The notes: a model not told the origin generated them from the sequence alone. Positions 1 to 9,635 are shown, counted from the first letter of the stretch. The stretch is DNA of 64,000 nt from Stutzerimonas kunmingensis (GCF_021432085.1 NZ_CP090366.1:930001-994000); one strand, 5' to 3'. Numbers and translations are program-made.

Positions 1-60
1 TGGCCGATTCTGTGTATCCGTCCGGCCAACACACCTTCTTGGCCCCGACGCCAAAGGCGA

Positions 61-89
61 TGGTGTCCACCTGATTTAAGTGGACACCA
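61..89. repeat. Perfect 10-bp inverted repeat
   Basis: TGGTGTCCAC and its exact reverse complement are separated by 9 nt. It could be a transposon end remnant or a transcription terminator; no transposase is left beside it. The rest of the first 300 bases shows no convincing gene. Confidence 0.6.
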
Positions 90-287
90 TTTCTAGCCTT
101 TTATGCCGCTGGGCAAACCTATTTTCCCGAGGGCGTGGCGCGGCCGGGTTGGTATCAGCCAACGGACAGAGGTGTTGAGCGCAGGCTGGGAGAAAGACTC
201 GCTTGGCTGCGCTCGCTCGATGATGAGACGCCGCCAGAGGCGGACGCCTGATCGGTCCATCCGAAACCTGCCCATCGTGATCTCACA

Positions 288-333
288 AACTACAGGATAA
301 GCACATGCCAGCCTCTTCTTTCGGTGAGTCCTC
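288..333 (+). repeat. Leader repeat, copy 1 (before nhaA-trx)
   Basis: A 46-nt stretch covering the Shine-Dalgarno region, start codon and first nine codons of the antiporter gene. It matches positions 2179-2224 at 40 of 46 bases, including an identical 14-nt AACTACAGGATAAG just before the start. Both encoded proteins therefore begin with MP-x-x-SFGESS. Confidence 0.85.
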
Positions 334-2170
334 GGCGCATATCAGACGGAGACGCGTTGCCCGCTATCTACGCACTGAGTCTGGGGCTGCGGTGCTGCTG
401 GTGATCGTCACGGTTGTGGCGCTGGCGTGGGCGAACTCGCCGCTATCCGATGCCTATTTCGAGTTGTGGCACCTGGACGTCGGGTTCAACTTTGGGCCAT
501 TGGGCCTGCACATGGATCTGCATCACTGGGTCAACGACGGCCTGATGGTCGTCTTCTTCTTCCTGATCGGCCTGGAGGTGCGTCAGGAATTCGCCCACGG
601 GTCGCTCAGGGACCGCAGCCGTGCCCGTCTCGCTCTGATCGCGGGGGTCGCGGGTGTCGTGCTGCCCGCGCTGCTGTATGTCCTGATCGTGGGGCTGGCA
701 GGAAGTGAGGGCCTGCGCGGGTGGGGGGCGGTGGTCGGTACCGATACGGCGTTCATGCTGGGCACCCTGGCGATCGTCGGCCCGCGGCTATCCGGTCAGT
801 TGCGCGTGTTCTTGCTCACCCTGACCGTGGTCGATGACTTCCTCGCCGTGTCCATCATCGGCATCGTCTATAGCGAGGAGATCCGCGTCGTCCCGTTGCT
901 GATCGCCCTCGCCAGTCTCGTCGGGTTGTGGTTGCTGGGGCGCACCCGCCAGTGGCGGGCAACGCCGTATGTGCTGATCGTGATCGTGCTGTGGCTCGCG
1001 ACCGTGTACTCCGGCATTCATGCCTCCCTCGCCGGGATGGCCGCGGGGCTCCTGATCCCCGCCTACGCAACGCAACGTCACAAGGTCGTCGCGGCAAGAC
1101 AGTTGTTCCGTGACTTCTGGCAGTCTCCGAGTGCCGCATCGGCTCGCGCAGTGGACTGCGGGCTGTCCCAGGGTATCTCGGTGAATGAGCGGCTGCACGA
1201 GTTCCTGCGGCTGCCGACAGCGCTGCTGATCGTGCCGGTGTTCGCCTTGGCGAACGCCGGGGTGGACCTGCGTGGTGGGCTGCTCGCGGAGGCCTTCGGC
1301 TCGCCCGTGACCTGGGGCGTCATCGCGGGGCTCGTGCTCGGCAAGCTCCTGGGCATCGGGCTCATCACTCTCGCCGCGGTCCGCCTCGGCTTGGGGCGCC
1401 TGCCGGCGGGTGTCGGAATGGGGAGCGTGTTCGGTGGTGCGGCACTGTCCGGGATCGGGTTCACCGTGTCGCTGCTCATCATCGGACTCGCGTTCGGCAC
1501 GACCTCCGACCTGGGCCGCCAGGCGACGGTCGGCGTGCTCGTGTCGATGATGCTCGCCACGTTGCTCGGGTGGCTCATCTTCAAGGTTGCCGCACGCAGG
1601 TGGGGTGAGGAGACCGCCGATCTGCCGATGGTGCTTGAGCCGCCGGTCGATCCCGAGGTCGATCACATCCGCGGGCCAGAGGACGCGCAGCTCACGCTGG
1701 TGGAGTACGTGGACTTCGAGTGCGCGTACTGTGCGCACGCTACCGGTTCTTGGGAGGATCTGCGCGCCCACTTCGGGGACGACCTGCGGTATGTGGTGCG
1801 CCATTTGCCGCACCACCCGCATGGGCCGATCGCCGCGCGTGCGTCCGAGGCGGCATCGAATCAGGGGATGTTCTGGCCGTGGCTGGACTTCGTGTTTACC
1901 CGTCAGCACGCGCTGGAGCGCGAGGATCTGATCGGCTACGCCGTAGAGCTTGGGCTCGACGTCGATCGGTTCATCGCGGATCTCGACAGCTCTGCGGTGA
2001 TCGAGCGTGTCGAGCGCGACCTCGCCAGTGCGGTCGCCAGCGGTGCGCATGTCACGCCGACGTTCTTCGTCGAGGGTCGCCGCCTGCGCGGTAGCTACGA
2101 CGCCCGCACTGTCACCGCAGCGCTCGAAGCCAGTCGCCGCGGCCCCCGGACTCAGGAAGTCCCGTCCTGA
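305..2170 (+). CDS. nhaA: NhaA Na+/H+ antiporter fused to a thioredoxin/DsbA-like domain
   Basis: A 621-residue fusion. Residues about 20-430 are a hydrophobic NhaA domain with the conserved pattern VVGTDTAFMLG near 143-153 and the paired aspartates of VVDDF at 177-178, which bind and exchange Na+ and H+ in this family. From about residue 445 a soluble thioredoxin-fold domain follows with a CAYC redox motif at 473-476, like DsbA-family oxidoreductases. NhaA of E. coli is under 400 residues, so the tail is an addition; similar fusions are known mainly from actinobacteria. The start follows GGATAAG, and the leader is duplicated in front of the next gene 25 nt downstream. The two genes probably share an operon. 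A role in salt, pH or oxidative stress is inferred. Confidence 0.85.
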   Translation: MPASSFGESSAHIRRRRVARYLRTESGAAVLLVIVTVVALAWANSPLSDAYFELWHLDVGFNFGPLGLHMDLHHWVNDGLMVVFFFLIGLEVRQEFAHGSLRDRSRARLALIAGVAGVVLPALLYVLIVGLAGSEGLRGWGAVVGTDTAFMLGTLAIVGPRLSGQLRVFLLTLTVVDDFLAVSIIGIVYSEEIRVVPLLIALASLVGLWLLGRTRQWRATPYVLIVIVLWLATVYSGIHASLAGMAAGLLIPAYATQRHKVVAARQLFRDFWQSPSAASARAVDCGLSQGISVNERLHEFLRLPTALLIVPVFALANAGVDLRGGLLAEAFGSPVTWGVIAGLVLGKLLGIGLITLAAVRLGLGRLPAGVGMGSVFGGAALSGIGFTVSLLIIGLAFGTTSDLGRQATVGVLVSMMLATLLGWLIFKVAARRWGEETADLPMVLEPPVDPEVDHIRGPEDAQLTLVEYVDFECAYCAHATGSWEDLRAHFGDDLRYVVRHLPHHPHGPIAARASEAASNQGMFWPWLDFVFTRQHALEREDLIGYAVELGLDVDRFIADLDSSAVIERVERDLASAVASGAHVTPTFFVEGRRLRGSYDARTVTAALEASRRGPRTQEVPS

Positions 2171-2178
2171 GCGGGACG

Positions 2179-2224
2179 AACTACAGGATAAGAACATGCC
2201 AAACAATTCTTTCGGTGAATCCTC
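2179..2224 (+). repeat. Leader repeat, copy 2 (before uvrA-like gene)
   Basis: Second copy of the translation-initiation leader seen at 288-333, with 6 mismatches in 46 nt. It supports 2196 as the start of the UvrA-like protein rather than an upstream in-frame ATG inside the antiporter gene. Confidence 0.85.
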
Positions 2225-4847
2225 TTGTACCGCTGCGGCCAGCGGCCTCGTGCAGGTGCGTGGCGCGCGCGAGAACAACCTCAAGGAGGTGGACGTCTCC
2301 ATCCCGCGTAACGCGCTGGTGGTGTTCTCGGGTGTCTCCGGCTCCGGTAAGTCCTCGCTGGCCTTTGGCACCATCTATGCCGAGGCCCAGCGGCGCTACT
2401 TCGAGTCGGTGGCCCCCTATGCGCGGCGACTGATCGACCAGGCGGGCGTGCCGGACGTCGATGCGATCGACGGCCTGCCGCCGGCGGTGGCGCTGCAACA
2501 GCAGCGGGGCTCCAGCAACGCGCGTTCCTCTGTGGGCAGTGTGACCACCTTGTCCAGCCTGGTGCGGATGATGTATTCGCGCGCCGGCGCCTACCCAGCC
2601 AACCAGCCCATGCTGTACGCCGAGGATTTTTCGCCCAACACGCCGCAGGGAGCGTGCCCGACCTGCCACGGCCTGGGCCATGTGTACGAGGTGACTGAGG
2701 CCATCATGGTGCCCGATCCCTCCCTGAGCATCCGCGAGCGGGCGATCGCCTCCTGGCCCCCCGCCTGGCAAGGCCAGAACCTGCGCGACATCCTGGTCAG
2801 CATGGGCTACGACGTTGACCGACCGTGGAAGGACCTGCCAAAGAAGGATCGCGACTGGATTCTGTTCACCGAGGAAACACCGACGGTGCCGGTGTACGCC
2901 GGCTTCACGCCCGCCGAAACCCGCGCCGCGCTCAAGCGCAAGATGGAGCCGAGCTACATGGGCACCTTCACCGGCGCCCGGCGGTATGTGATGCACACCT
3001 TTGCCAACACCCAGAGCGCGCTGATGAGAAAGCGCGTGTCCCGGTTCATGGAGGGCAAACCGTGCCCCACCTGCCACGGCAAGCGGCTCAAGCCCGAGGC
3101 GCTGTCGGTCACCTTCGCCGGCGTGGACATCGGCGCGTTCATGCAGATGCCGCTGGACCAGTTGGCGGCCTTGCTCGAACCCATCGCCCAGGGCGATTTC
3201 CGCGCCCATGCAGCGGGGGCGGCTACGGACAAGGAAGCGACCCGACGCGACCGTGCCGAACGCGCGGCCTCCGGTCGCGCCGTCCATGCGGTATCGCCCG
3301 ACGTGCGCCGCACCTCGGCGCTATCGGAAGAAAAGCGCCTCGCCGCGCAGCGCCTGGCTGGAGGCGTGATGGCGCGCCTGCGCCAACTGCGCGAGCTAGG
3401 CCTGGGCTACCTGACGCTGGACCGGGCCACGCCGACGCTTTCGGCCGGCGAGTTGCAGCGCCTGCGGCTGGCCACGCAATTGAGTTCCCTGCTGTTCGGT
3501 GTCGTGTACGTGCTCGACGAGCCCTCCGCGGGCCTGCACCCCTCCGATAGCCAGGCCCTGTACGACGCACTCGACCGGCTGCGCGACGCCGGCAACTCGG
3601 TGTTCGTGGTGGAGCACGACTTGGACCTGATGCGCCGCGCGCAATGGCTCGTGGATGTCGGGCCGGATGCTGGGGAGCGTGGCGGCCGCGTGCTCTACAG
3701 CGGCGAGCCGGATGGCCTGCGCAAGATTGCCGAATCGCGCACCGCCCGCTATCTGTTCGAGGAGATCCCCGCGCCGGGAAGCCGGGCACGCGAAGCGACC
3801 GGCTGGCTGGAACTGCAGGGCATCCACCGCCACAACCTGCATGGCGTGGATGCACGCATTCCGCTGGGCGTGCTGACGGCCGTCACCGGTATCTCCGGCT
3901 CCGGCAAGTCCAGCCTCGTCGCGCAGGCCCTGCCGGAGTTGGTGCTGCTGCACCTGGGCCACGAGCCGGAAGACGATGCGGCCGAAAGCGCCACCAGCGA
4001 AGGGCCGGCGGTGATCGAAGCGACTGGCGGTCATCTGGCGGGCGATGTGGACGCCATACAGCGCCTGGTGCAGGTGGACCAGAAGCCGATCGGGCGCACG
4101 CCGCGCTCGAACCTGGCTACCTACACGGGTCTGTTCGACCATGTGCGCAAGCTGTTCGCCGCCACGCCCGATGCTCGACGCCGCCGCTATGATGCCGGAC
4201 GGTTCTCGTTCAACGTCGCCAAGGGGCGCTGCGAGACTTGCGAGGGCGAGGGTTTCGTTAGCGTGGAACTGCTGTTCATGCCCAGCGTGTACGCGCCGTG
4301 CCCGACCTGCCATGGCGCGCGCTACAACGAGGCCACGCTGAAGGTGCAGTGGAACGGGCGCAACATCGCCGAGGTGCTGCAGATGACCGTGGACGATGCC
4401 AGCGAATTCTTCGCGGGTGAAGACGCGGTGGCAAGGCCCCTGCAACTGCTGCGCGACATCGGACTGGGCTATCTGCGCCTGGGGCAACCGGCCACTGAGC
4501 TTTCCGGTGGCGAGGCGCAGCGCATCAAGCTGGCGACCGAGCTTCAGCGCAGCCAGCGCGGCCGAAGCCTGTACGTGCTCGACGAGCCGACCACCGGGCT
4601 GCACGCGTCGGATGCCGACCGGCTGCTGGTGCAGTTGCAGCGCCTGGTCGATGCCAGCAATACCGTAGTGATGATCGAGCACGACATGCGTGCGGTGGCC
4701 CAAGCCGACTGGGTGATCGACGTAGGGCCAGGCGCGGGCGCTGCCGGCGGCAGCATCGTGGTGGCGGGTTCCCCTCAGCAGGTGGCCCGAAAGTCTGGCA
4801 GCCGAACCGCTCCGTTCCTTGCACGGGAGTTGGCGCGGGTCGAGTAG
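2196..4847 (+). CDS. UvrA-like excinuclease ABC ATPase (short UvrA2-type)
   Basis: An 883-residue tandem ABC ATPase. Walker A GVSGSGKS lies at 46-53 and a second, GISGSGKS, mid-protein; both halves carry signature motifs (LSAGELQR and LSGGEAQR) and Walker B sequences with LDEPSAGLH and LDEPTTGLH. Zinc-finger type CPTCHG and CETCEGEG motifs are present. It is shorter than housekeeping UvrA (about 940), and this UvrA2/DrrC class often lacks the UvrB-binding domain; members are linked to drug or DNA-damage tolerance. The start at 2196 has the duplicated leader; an open frame extends back to 2007 within the preceding gene but that is not the likely start. It is probably co-transcribed with the antiporter. 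It does not replace chromosomal uvrA, which is outside this window. Confidence 0.85.
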   Translation: MPNNSFGESSCTAAASGLVQVRGARENNLKEVDVSIPRNALVVFSGVSGSGKSSLAFGTIYAEAQRRYFESVAPYARRLIDQAGVPDVDAIDGLPPAVALQQQRGSSNARSSVGSVTTLSSLVRMMYSRAGAYPANQPMLYAEDFSPNTPQGACPTCHGLGHVYEVTEAIMVPDPSLSIRERAIASWPPAWQGQNLRDILVSMGYDVDRPWKDLPKKDRDWILFTEETPTVPVYAGFTPAETRAALKRKMEPSYMGTFTGARRYVMHTFANTQSALMRKRVSRFMEGKPCPTCHGKRLKPEALSVTFAGVDIGAFMQMPLDQLAALLEPIAQGDFRAHAAGAATDKEATRRDRAERAASGRAVHAVSPDVRRTSALSEEKRLAAQRLAGGVMARLRQLRELGLGYLTLDRATPTLSAGELQRLRLATQLSSLLFGVVYVLDEPSAGLHPSDSQALYDALDRLRDAGNSVFVVEHDLDLMRRAQWLVDVGPDAGERGGRVLYSGEPDGLRKIAESRTARYLFEEIPAPGSRAREATGWLELQGIHRHNLHGVDARIPLGVLTAVTGISGSGKSSLVAQALPELVLLHLGHEPEDDAAESATSEGPAVIEATGGHLAGDVDAIQRLVQVDQKPIGRTPRSNLATYTGLFDHVRKLFAATPDARRRRYDAGRFSFNVAKGRCETCEGEGFVSVELLFMPSVYAPCPTCHGARYNEATLKVQWNGRNIAEVLQMTVDDASEFFAGEDAVARPLQLLRDIGLGYLRLGQPATELSGGEAQRIKLATELQRSQRGRSLYVLDEPTTGLHASDADRLLVQLQRLVDASNTVVMIEHDMRAVAQADWVIDVGPGAGAAGGSIVVAGSPQQVARKSGSRTAPFLARELARVE

Positions 4848-4926
4848 CTTAGTTCGCCAAATGTTGCCAGCTTCGCGGGGCATTGATCGTCGCCACACGG
4901 TGGTGACGGTCGCTGCCCGAGTCGCG

Positions 4927-6378
4927 TCATCCTTCCTGAGTCAAAGCAAGATAGGGATTGTTGGGCGGTATTTCGGCGAATACCAAGGACCCATTTTCGA
5001 GGAGGTAGCCATGCAGTCGGCGGGACTTCCTCGGGCCCGTGACTTCACAGGTCCAAATGTTCAGGCCATTTGAGTGCTTGCGGTGTAGCTGCAGTTTCTC
5101 AAAGCGCTTTTGCACCCACTGCCAATCCTGTTGCTTGTCCTGCCTGGCTAGCGCATCCACCTGGGGATGTTCCTGCGCATAGCGATGGAACACGCCGGGA
5201 CTGACCAGGTAGGCGGTGTCGCTCACCGTATGCACGAGCGCCTTGGCGTCGTTGATGATGAGTCGCCGCGCGGCGACTCCCTGTTGCAGCCACGTCATGA
5301 AATGCTCCCCGGATGGTATCGCGACTATTGGAGTTGATGCAGGTCCAGGCGCAGGGGTAAGTGGCAAGGGAGACGCTGCGGCTGTGGTTGGGGCAGGAAC
5401 GTCAGGCTGGGCAGGGACTTTCTCCACTGGCTCTTCACTCTTCCCCATGTCGGCCGTGCCATCCAATCCAACCATCGGCAGCATGTCCTCCATGACGTCG
5501 GGCACGGGCGGGGCCGCAGTCGGCAAGGCGGTATCGCTGCGAGGGCATTCCCAAGGGGGAGTCTCCTGACCTTCGGGTGCTGGCTGCCCCACGACCGCGG
5601 GCGGTGTGCCTGGTGCACTGCCGTTGATTTCCGCTGGCGTCGTGTCGATCGCCACCGTGCCTGCGAAAAGCGCTGGCCGCTCGCCGGATTCCCAGATCAG
5701 CGCGGGCGCGAGGCGCAACAGGGTGAACGAGTAGGACCAGCCGGTCGCACTGGTCACGGTCGCGCGCCAGACCGCCTTGCCGTCTGAGGTAGGCTGGAGC
5801 ATGCCGTGGTCCTGCAGCACGTTGAAGACGGCGGTGTTGTTCGCAGGAATGCCGTCGATCCCCTGAGACAGCAGGTGCGCGCGCAGCTTGTCCGAGACAG
5901 TCTTGCTCACCAGCCACAGCCCATCCTCAGTGAGCCAGCCATCGGAGGCTTCCGGCTGATTCAGCTTCAACTGTTCCTTGAGCAGGAAGCGCAGCCCGTC
6001 CAGCAGCTTGCGTTGCAGCGCGTGCCTGGGCGCGGCCATGGCGCGCGCGGGATCGCCGCCCAGTTCCTGTGCCACAGAAGCGCGATCAGCCTGCACGACC
6101 AGTTCACCCAGCACGCCGGCGTGCTCGTACTGCCCGGCCAAGACGTAGAGCAATGGTGCCCACAGAGACGGATAGCCGCTGAGCCAGTCTAGGAGCGGAC
6201 CATCGAGCAATTGGCGGTAGAGCAGCCCTGTTGCGGCGCTGTGCAACCGGTACTCGCGGTCTTCGCGGTAGCGGAAGCGGTACGACTGGTGCAGCGGGCC
6301 GTGCCAGGGATGCCACAGCGAGCCGTCTGCCAGCTCGACCAGCAGATCGACGGCCACCTTGCCGATGTCGTGCAGCCA
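4927..6378 (-). pseudogene. C-terminal part of a MobH (TraI_2-type) conjugative relaxase
   Basis: The minus-strand frame reads LHDIGKVAVD at its upstream edge, the HD-motif segment typical of MobH relaxases of integrative conjugative elements, then about 475 residues with a proline-rich linker and a C-terminal region like the DUF1528 part of these proteins (start of that part near GEHFMTWLQQG). The whole N-terminal half, and any start codon, are missing: upstream the sequence changes abruptly to an IS66 transposase fragment at about 6373-6384. The piece is therefore a remnant of a former ICE and is not expected to process DNA. An internal ATG at 6357 could in principle start a truncated protein. 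Confidence 0.75.
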
Positions 6379-6814
6379 CGGCGTTGTAACCGGCGTAGTC
6401 GTCGGTCATCAGGTAGCCGCGGTAGCCATCGAGCAGGCGTAGCGGCACCTCCTGCGCGCGGCTGGCTGTGTAGTCGAAAAGGATCACCGGCTTGTCCGGC
6501 GGCCCACCGCTTTGCACCCACATCCAGGATTGTGCCGAGGGGTCGCGTCCCGGTTCATGCAGCACCTGCAAGCGCGTTTCGTCGCAGTGCAACACGGGGT
6601 AGTCCAGCAGCTTGTCGCGCATCAGGTTGAGCAACGGTTGCAGTTGCTCGCCACTTTGGATCACCCAACGCGCCAGGGGCTGGCGTGGGATGTCGACGCC
6701 GTGGCGGCTGCCCCCTAAAGAAGGTTGGCCGTAGAAGAGCACTTGAAGGGCTTCGCGTCCCTCTCTGGAGTGTGCTGTCTTTTGCGTGTACAGCCCTGGT
6801 TTCAGCGTTGTCAA
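6373..6814 (-). pseudogene. IS66-family transposase fragment
   Basis: Minus-strand frame with the IS66 transposase core, including the segments RHGVDIPRQPLARW, PVLHCDETRLQVL and LMTDDYAGYNAVA. The N-terminal part is replaced by unrelated sequence upstream of about 6710 and the C-terminal half is missing, cut at the junction with the relaxase remnant. It cannot encode a complete transposase. The 160 bases between this fragment and the next gene (6815-6975) show nothing recognisable. Confidence 0.7.
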
Positions 6815-6975
6815 GTGGCAGTTTTGCTATAGGAGCGTTTTTTCCGCGCACCGCATCACTGGTAATGCTATTCGATCACTCGAAGCTTCGGATGATCTGA
6901 TCGTTATTTGGTCAGATTGCTGTTTTTGACATCGGCAAAGACTGAAATCAGTCAGAAATACAAGGGTGTGCAGCC

Positions 6976-7281
6976 CTAGATTCTTTCTTGCAGCGCCTTG
7001 AAGAAGGCATCGATATTCTCATCGTGGCGTTTGTAGTAGGTCCAGGGGCCGATCCGCTGCGATGTCACCAATTGCGCGCGCTGTAGAGCTGCGAGATAAA
7101 GCGATGTCGTTGACTGCGAGAGGCCCGTGCGCTCTTGGATGATACTGACGCACACGCCTACCGTTTCTGGGTCGACTTCCTGCTCGGGAAAGACTGTCCT
7201 GGGATCCTTGAGCCAATTGAGGATGGCAAGGCGCGTCGGGTTCGCCAATGCTTTCAGGGCTTCGTTGACGTCAATAGTCAT
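6976..7281 (-). CDS. ArsR-family winged-helix regulator
   Basis: A 101-residue protein with the ArsR/SmtB fold: N-terminal ALANPTRLAILNWL helix, a helix-turn-helix around TGLSQSTTSLYLAALQRA and a short C-terminal wing and helix. Only one cysteine (VCVSII) is present, so a metal site of the classic CXC type is not obvious; similar proteins respond to electrophiles or redox state. It lies upstream of and in the same direction as the flavin enzymes at 7.4-9.6 kb would be read toward it, so it ends this gene block. A perfect palindrome 26 nt before its start suggests autoregulation. The ligand is unknown. Confidence 0.8.
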   Translation of the reverse strand: MTIDVNEALKALANPTRLAILNWLKDPRTVFPEQEVDPETVGVCVSIIQERTGLSQSTTSLYLAALQRAQLVTSQRIGPWTYYKRHDENIDAFFKALQERI

Positions 7282-7306
7282 GAATTTTTTGAGACCTGTT
7301 TTTTTC

Positions 7307-7320
7307 GATATCTAGATATC
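7307..7320. promoter_or_regulatory. Palindromic operator candidate GATATCTAGATATC
   Basis: Perfect 14-bp palindrome 26 nt upstream of the ArsR start, where self-binding sites of such regulators lie. A related imperfect copy is in front of the formaldehyde dehydrogenase gene at 12518-12535. Binding is inferred. Confidence 0.5.
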
Positions 7321-7419
7321 TTCCTGATTCGCGCATCAAATTGGAAGGCTTCGCCATGATCTCTGCGCGCCTGCCCGTCGCAATGACGGGCTGGTTTGGA
7401 CTGGAATCCTATTGCCCTG

Positions 7420-8403
7420 TCAGGTAGGACTATCGGGCACCTGTGCGCCGAATTGCGGGACGATATGTTTGCCAAGTTCCTCGATAACCTCTGCTGCGGG
7501 GCGTTTACCATACTTGAGGTTCAGGATGACGTGATCTACACCGATTTCCTGAAGTGTATCCAGCAAGGCCCGCAGGTGGTTACGTCCCAGTCGGAATCCT
7601 AGATGGATAGGCGAGGGTGGCGTGGATGGGTGTTCGTCCAGGTCGATATACAGCGATTGCAAGAACGGCTTGTAGATAGTGCCACATTGTTTAGCCGTTT
7701 CCTGTCGCCAATCTTCCACGATGAGTCGCTGCATTTTTGGCGGACGTGGATAGTTGATCCATCCATGGCTTTCACGCGCGATCCAATCGAGCGGCTGGCG
7801 GCTGTGTCCGGTTACGAATAGCGGTATTTCCCGAGTCGTAGGTTTGGGAACGAGATCGGCCCCCAGTAACTCGCCGTGACTCCAGCGAATGGGCTCGAAG
7901 TGTGTTCGATGGGCTTGGCGTATCACATTGAGGTTTTCTTGAAAGGTCTCGCCACGCTGTTCTGGATCAATGCTGAATGCGGGAAACTCCACGGGACGAT
8001 CGCCAGAGGCTACTCCCAGGAGCAAGCGACCTCCGCTCAACTGATCAATGCTCGCTGCGGCCTTTGCCGTGTGCAAGGGATTACGCAGAGTAAGGGCGAT
8101 GGAGGCGGTGCCTAGTGCGATTTTTGTTGTATGGGCTGCCATGTAGCCCAGATACACCCAAGGGTCGAAAACCTGGCCGACATCGCCGAAGCTTGGGTCC
8201 CTGAGTGGGACGTCGCGAAACCAGAGCGCCGAAAAACCAAGTGCCTCTGCACGTTTGGCCAGCGCGACCTGATCTAGCATGCTCGGTGTATCACCTTCGA
8301 AAGCCTCCAGGGGAAAGAACAGCCCAAGGCTTAGATGACCCTGCCTGAAGGTTCGTTTGAATCCCCTATGCTCTTGGTAGGGGATCGTGCTCGGTTGGTA
8401 CAT
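7420..8403 (-). CDS. LLM-class flavin-dependent oxidoreductase
   Basis: A 327-residue luciferase-like TIM-barrel protein. Recognisable family segments are LSLGLFFPLEAF near the N-terminus, LAKRAEALGFSALWFRD, IALGTASIALTLRNPLHTAKAAASIDQLSGGRLLLGVASGD, and a C-terminal segment with LRALLDTLQEIGVDHVILNLK. Such enzymes use FMN or F420 to oxidise or reduce small organic substrates; the substrate cannot be read from the sequence. It is separated from the upstream Old Yellow Enzyme gene by a strong hairpin, so it probably has its own promoter or depends on read-through. Confidence 0.8.
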   Translation of the reverse strand: MYQPSTIPYQEHRGFKRTFRQGHLSLGLFFPLEAFEGDTPSMLDQVALAKRAEALGFSALWFRDVPLRDPSFGDVGQVFDPWVYLGYMAAHTTKIALGTASIALTLRNPLHTAKAAASIDQLSGGRLLLGVASGDRPVEFPAFSIDPEQRGETFQENLNVIRQAHRTHFEPIRWSHGELLGADLVPKPTTREIPLFVTGHSRQPLDWIARESHGWINYPRPPKMQRLIVEDWRQETAKQCGTIYKPFLQSLYIDLDEHPSTPPSPIHLGFRLGRNHLRALLDTLQEIGVDHVILNLKYGKRPAAEVIEELGKHIVPQFGAQVPDSPT

Positions 8404-8432
8404 GCTTAACTTCCTCGGTCAACAATCGCTGA

Positions 8433-8460
8433 GCCACGCCCCTGAGTTATGGGGCGTGGC
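8433..8460 (-). terminator. Hairpin between OYE and LLM genes
   Basis: GCCACGCCCC and GGGGCGTGGC form a perfect 10-bp stem with an 8-nt loop, just 3' of the Old Yellow Enzyme stop codon. There is no long T run, so termination is likely but not certain. Confidence 0.6.
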
Positions 8461-8469
8461 ATTGAGCGT

Positions 8470-9593
8470 TTAGGATTTGTAAGTCGGGTAGTCGGTGTAG
8501 CCCTTATCGGTACCGCCGTACATGGTGCTTGGATCAACTGGGTTAAGCGGCCAGTTGTTGGCGATACGAGCGGGCAGGTCGGGGTTCGCAATGAAGGGGC
8601 GGCCAAAAGCGATCAGATCGCCCCAGCCAGCTTTTATCACGCGATTTCCTCGTTCAGCGGTGTACTTGCCGGCATAGATAATCTTGCCGCTGAATGTCTT
8701 ACGAACAGCTTCCCGGAACGTCTCAGGCAGCTCGGGTGCGTTTTCCCAATCGGCTTCGGCGAGCGACAGGTAGGCAATGCCCACTTCCTCGAGGATCTTC
8801 ACTGCCTCGATGTAGGTTTGATGAGGATCTTCTTCGACCAGACCAAGGTAGACGCGGTCTTCGTCTGTGGTCGCGAACAGCGGGGCGAAGCGAACGCCAA
8901 CGCGCTCCTTGCCGACCACACCAGCAACAGCGAGGGTGATTTCGCGCAGGAAGCGAAGACGGTTCTGCAGCGAACCGCCATATTCATCATCACGCTGGTT
9001 GGTATGGGCCGAAATGAACTGGTTTACCAGGTACCCGTTCGCGCAGTGAAGCTCCACCCCGTCAAAACCTGCGTCCAAAGCATTTCGGGCTGCTTGGGCG
9101 TAGAGCTCAACCAGTTCCTTTACCTCCTTGGTGGACAGGGCTCGTGGGGTCGAAGGGTCGGCCAGTGTACCCGTGCCGGGGCCAGTTTCGATGAACACCT
9201 TGACGTTGTCCGCGCGGATGGCTGATGGCGCGACGGGCGCTTCACCACCGGGTTGCAGCGATGTGTGCGACACGCGGCCCACATGCCAAAGTTGAGCAAA
9301 GATCACCCCCCTTCGGCGTGAACAGCGTCGGTGACCTTACGCCAGCCTTGTATCTGTTCCGGGCTATGAATGCCAGGTGTCCAGGCATAACCCTGTCCTC
9401 GGGGTTCGATCTGTGTGCCCTCGGTCACCATGAAGCCAGCACCGCTGCGCTGACGGTAATATGTGGCCATTAGGTCGTTCGCAATATTGCCGGGTTGGGA
9501 GCTGCGCGAACGCGTCAGTGGCGGCAGAACGATACGGTTCTTGAGGGTGTATGGGCCCAGCTGAGTCGTTTTGAAAAGTTCTGATTGTGTCAT
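8470..9593 (-). pseudogene. Old Yellow Enzyme / alkene reductase (NemA-like), split by a frameshift
   Basis: Two adjoining frames together encode a full OYE of about 374 residues. The first (9593 to 9303) starts MTQSELFKTTQLGPYTLKNR and ends in VHAEGG followed by TGA; the second continues with IFAQLWHVGRVSH and carries the active-site pattern ELHCANGYL and the FMN-phosphate region near IAFGRPFIANP. The break falls in a run of six G on the coding strand (9306-9311); a seventh G would restore EGGVIFAQLWH. It is either a real loss-of-function, a slippage-prone tract or a sequencing error. NemA-type enzymes reduce electrophilic alkenes and nitro compounds with FMN and NAD(P)H. The start is chosen for the family N-terminus. 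Confidence 0.8.
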
Positions 9594-9635
9594 TTTGCTT
9601 ACCTGCATATCTGAAATATTCGATGTCGTAGGTCG

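Noticed and set aside
1-12. IS1182 end at the window start (GGCCGATTCTG as in the element at 31370)
   Set aside because: Only about 11 bases match, then the sequence diverges; a chance match or an unresolvable relic.
788-2374. 528-codon minus-strand frame
   Set aside because: Antisense of the antiporter fusion, with no recognisable domain and low-complexity composition.
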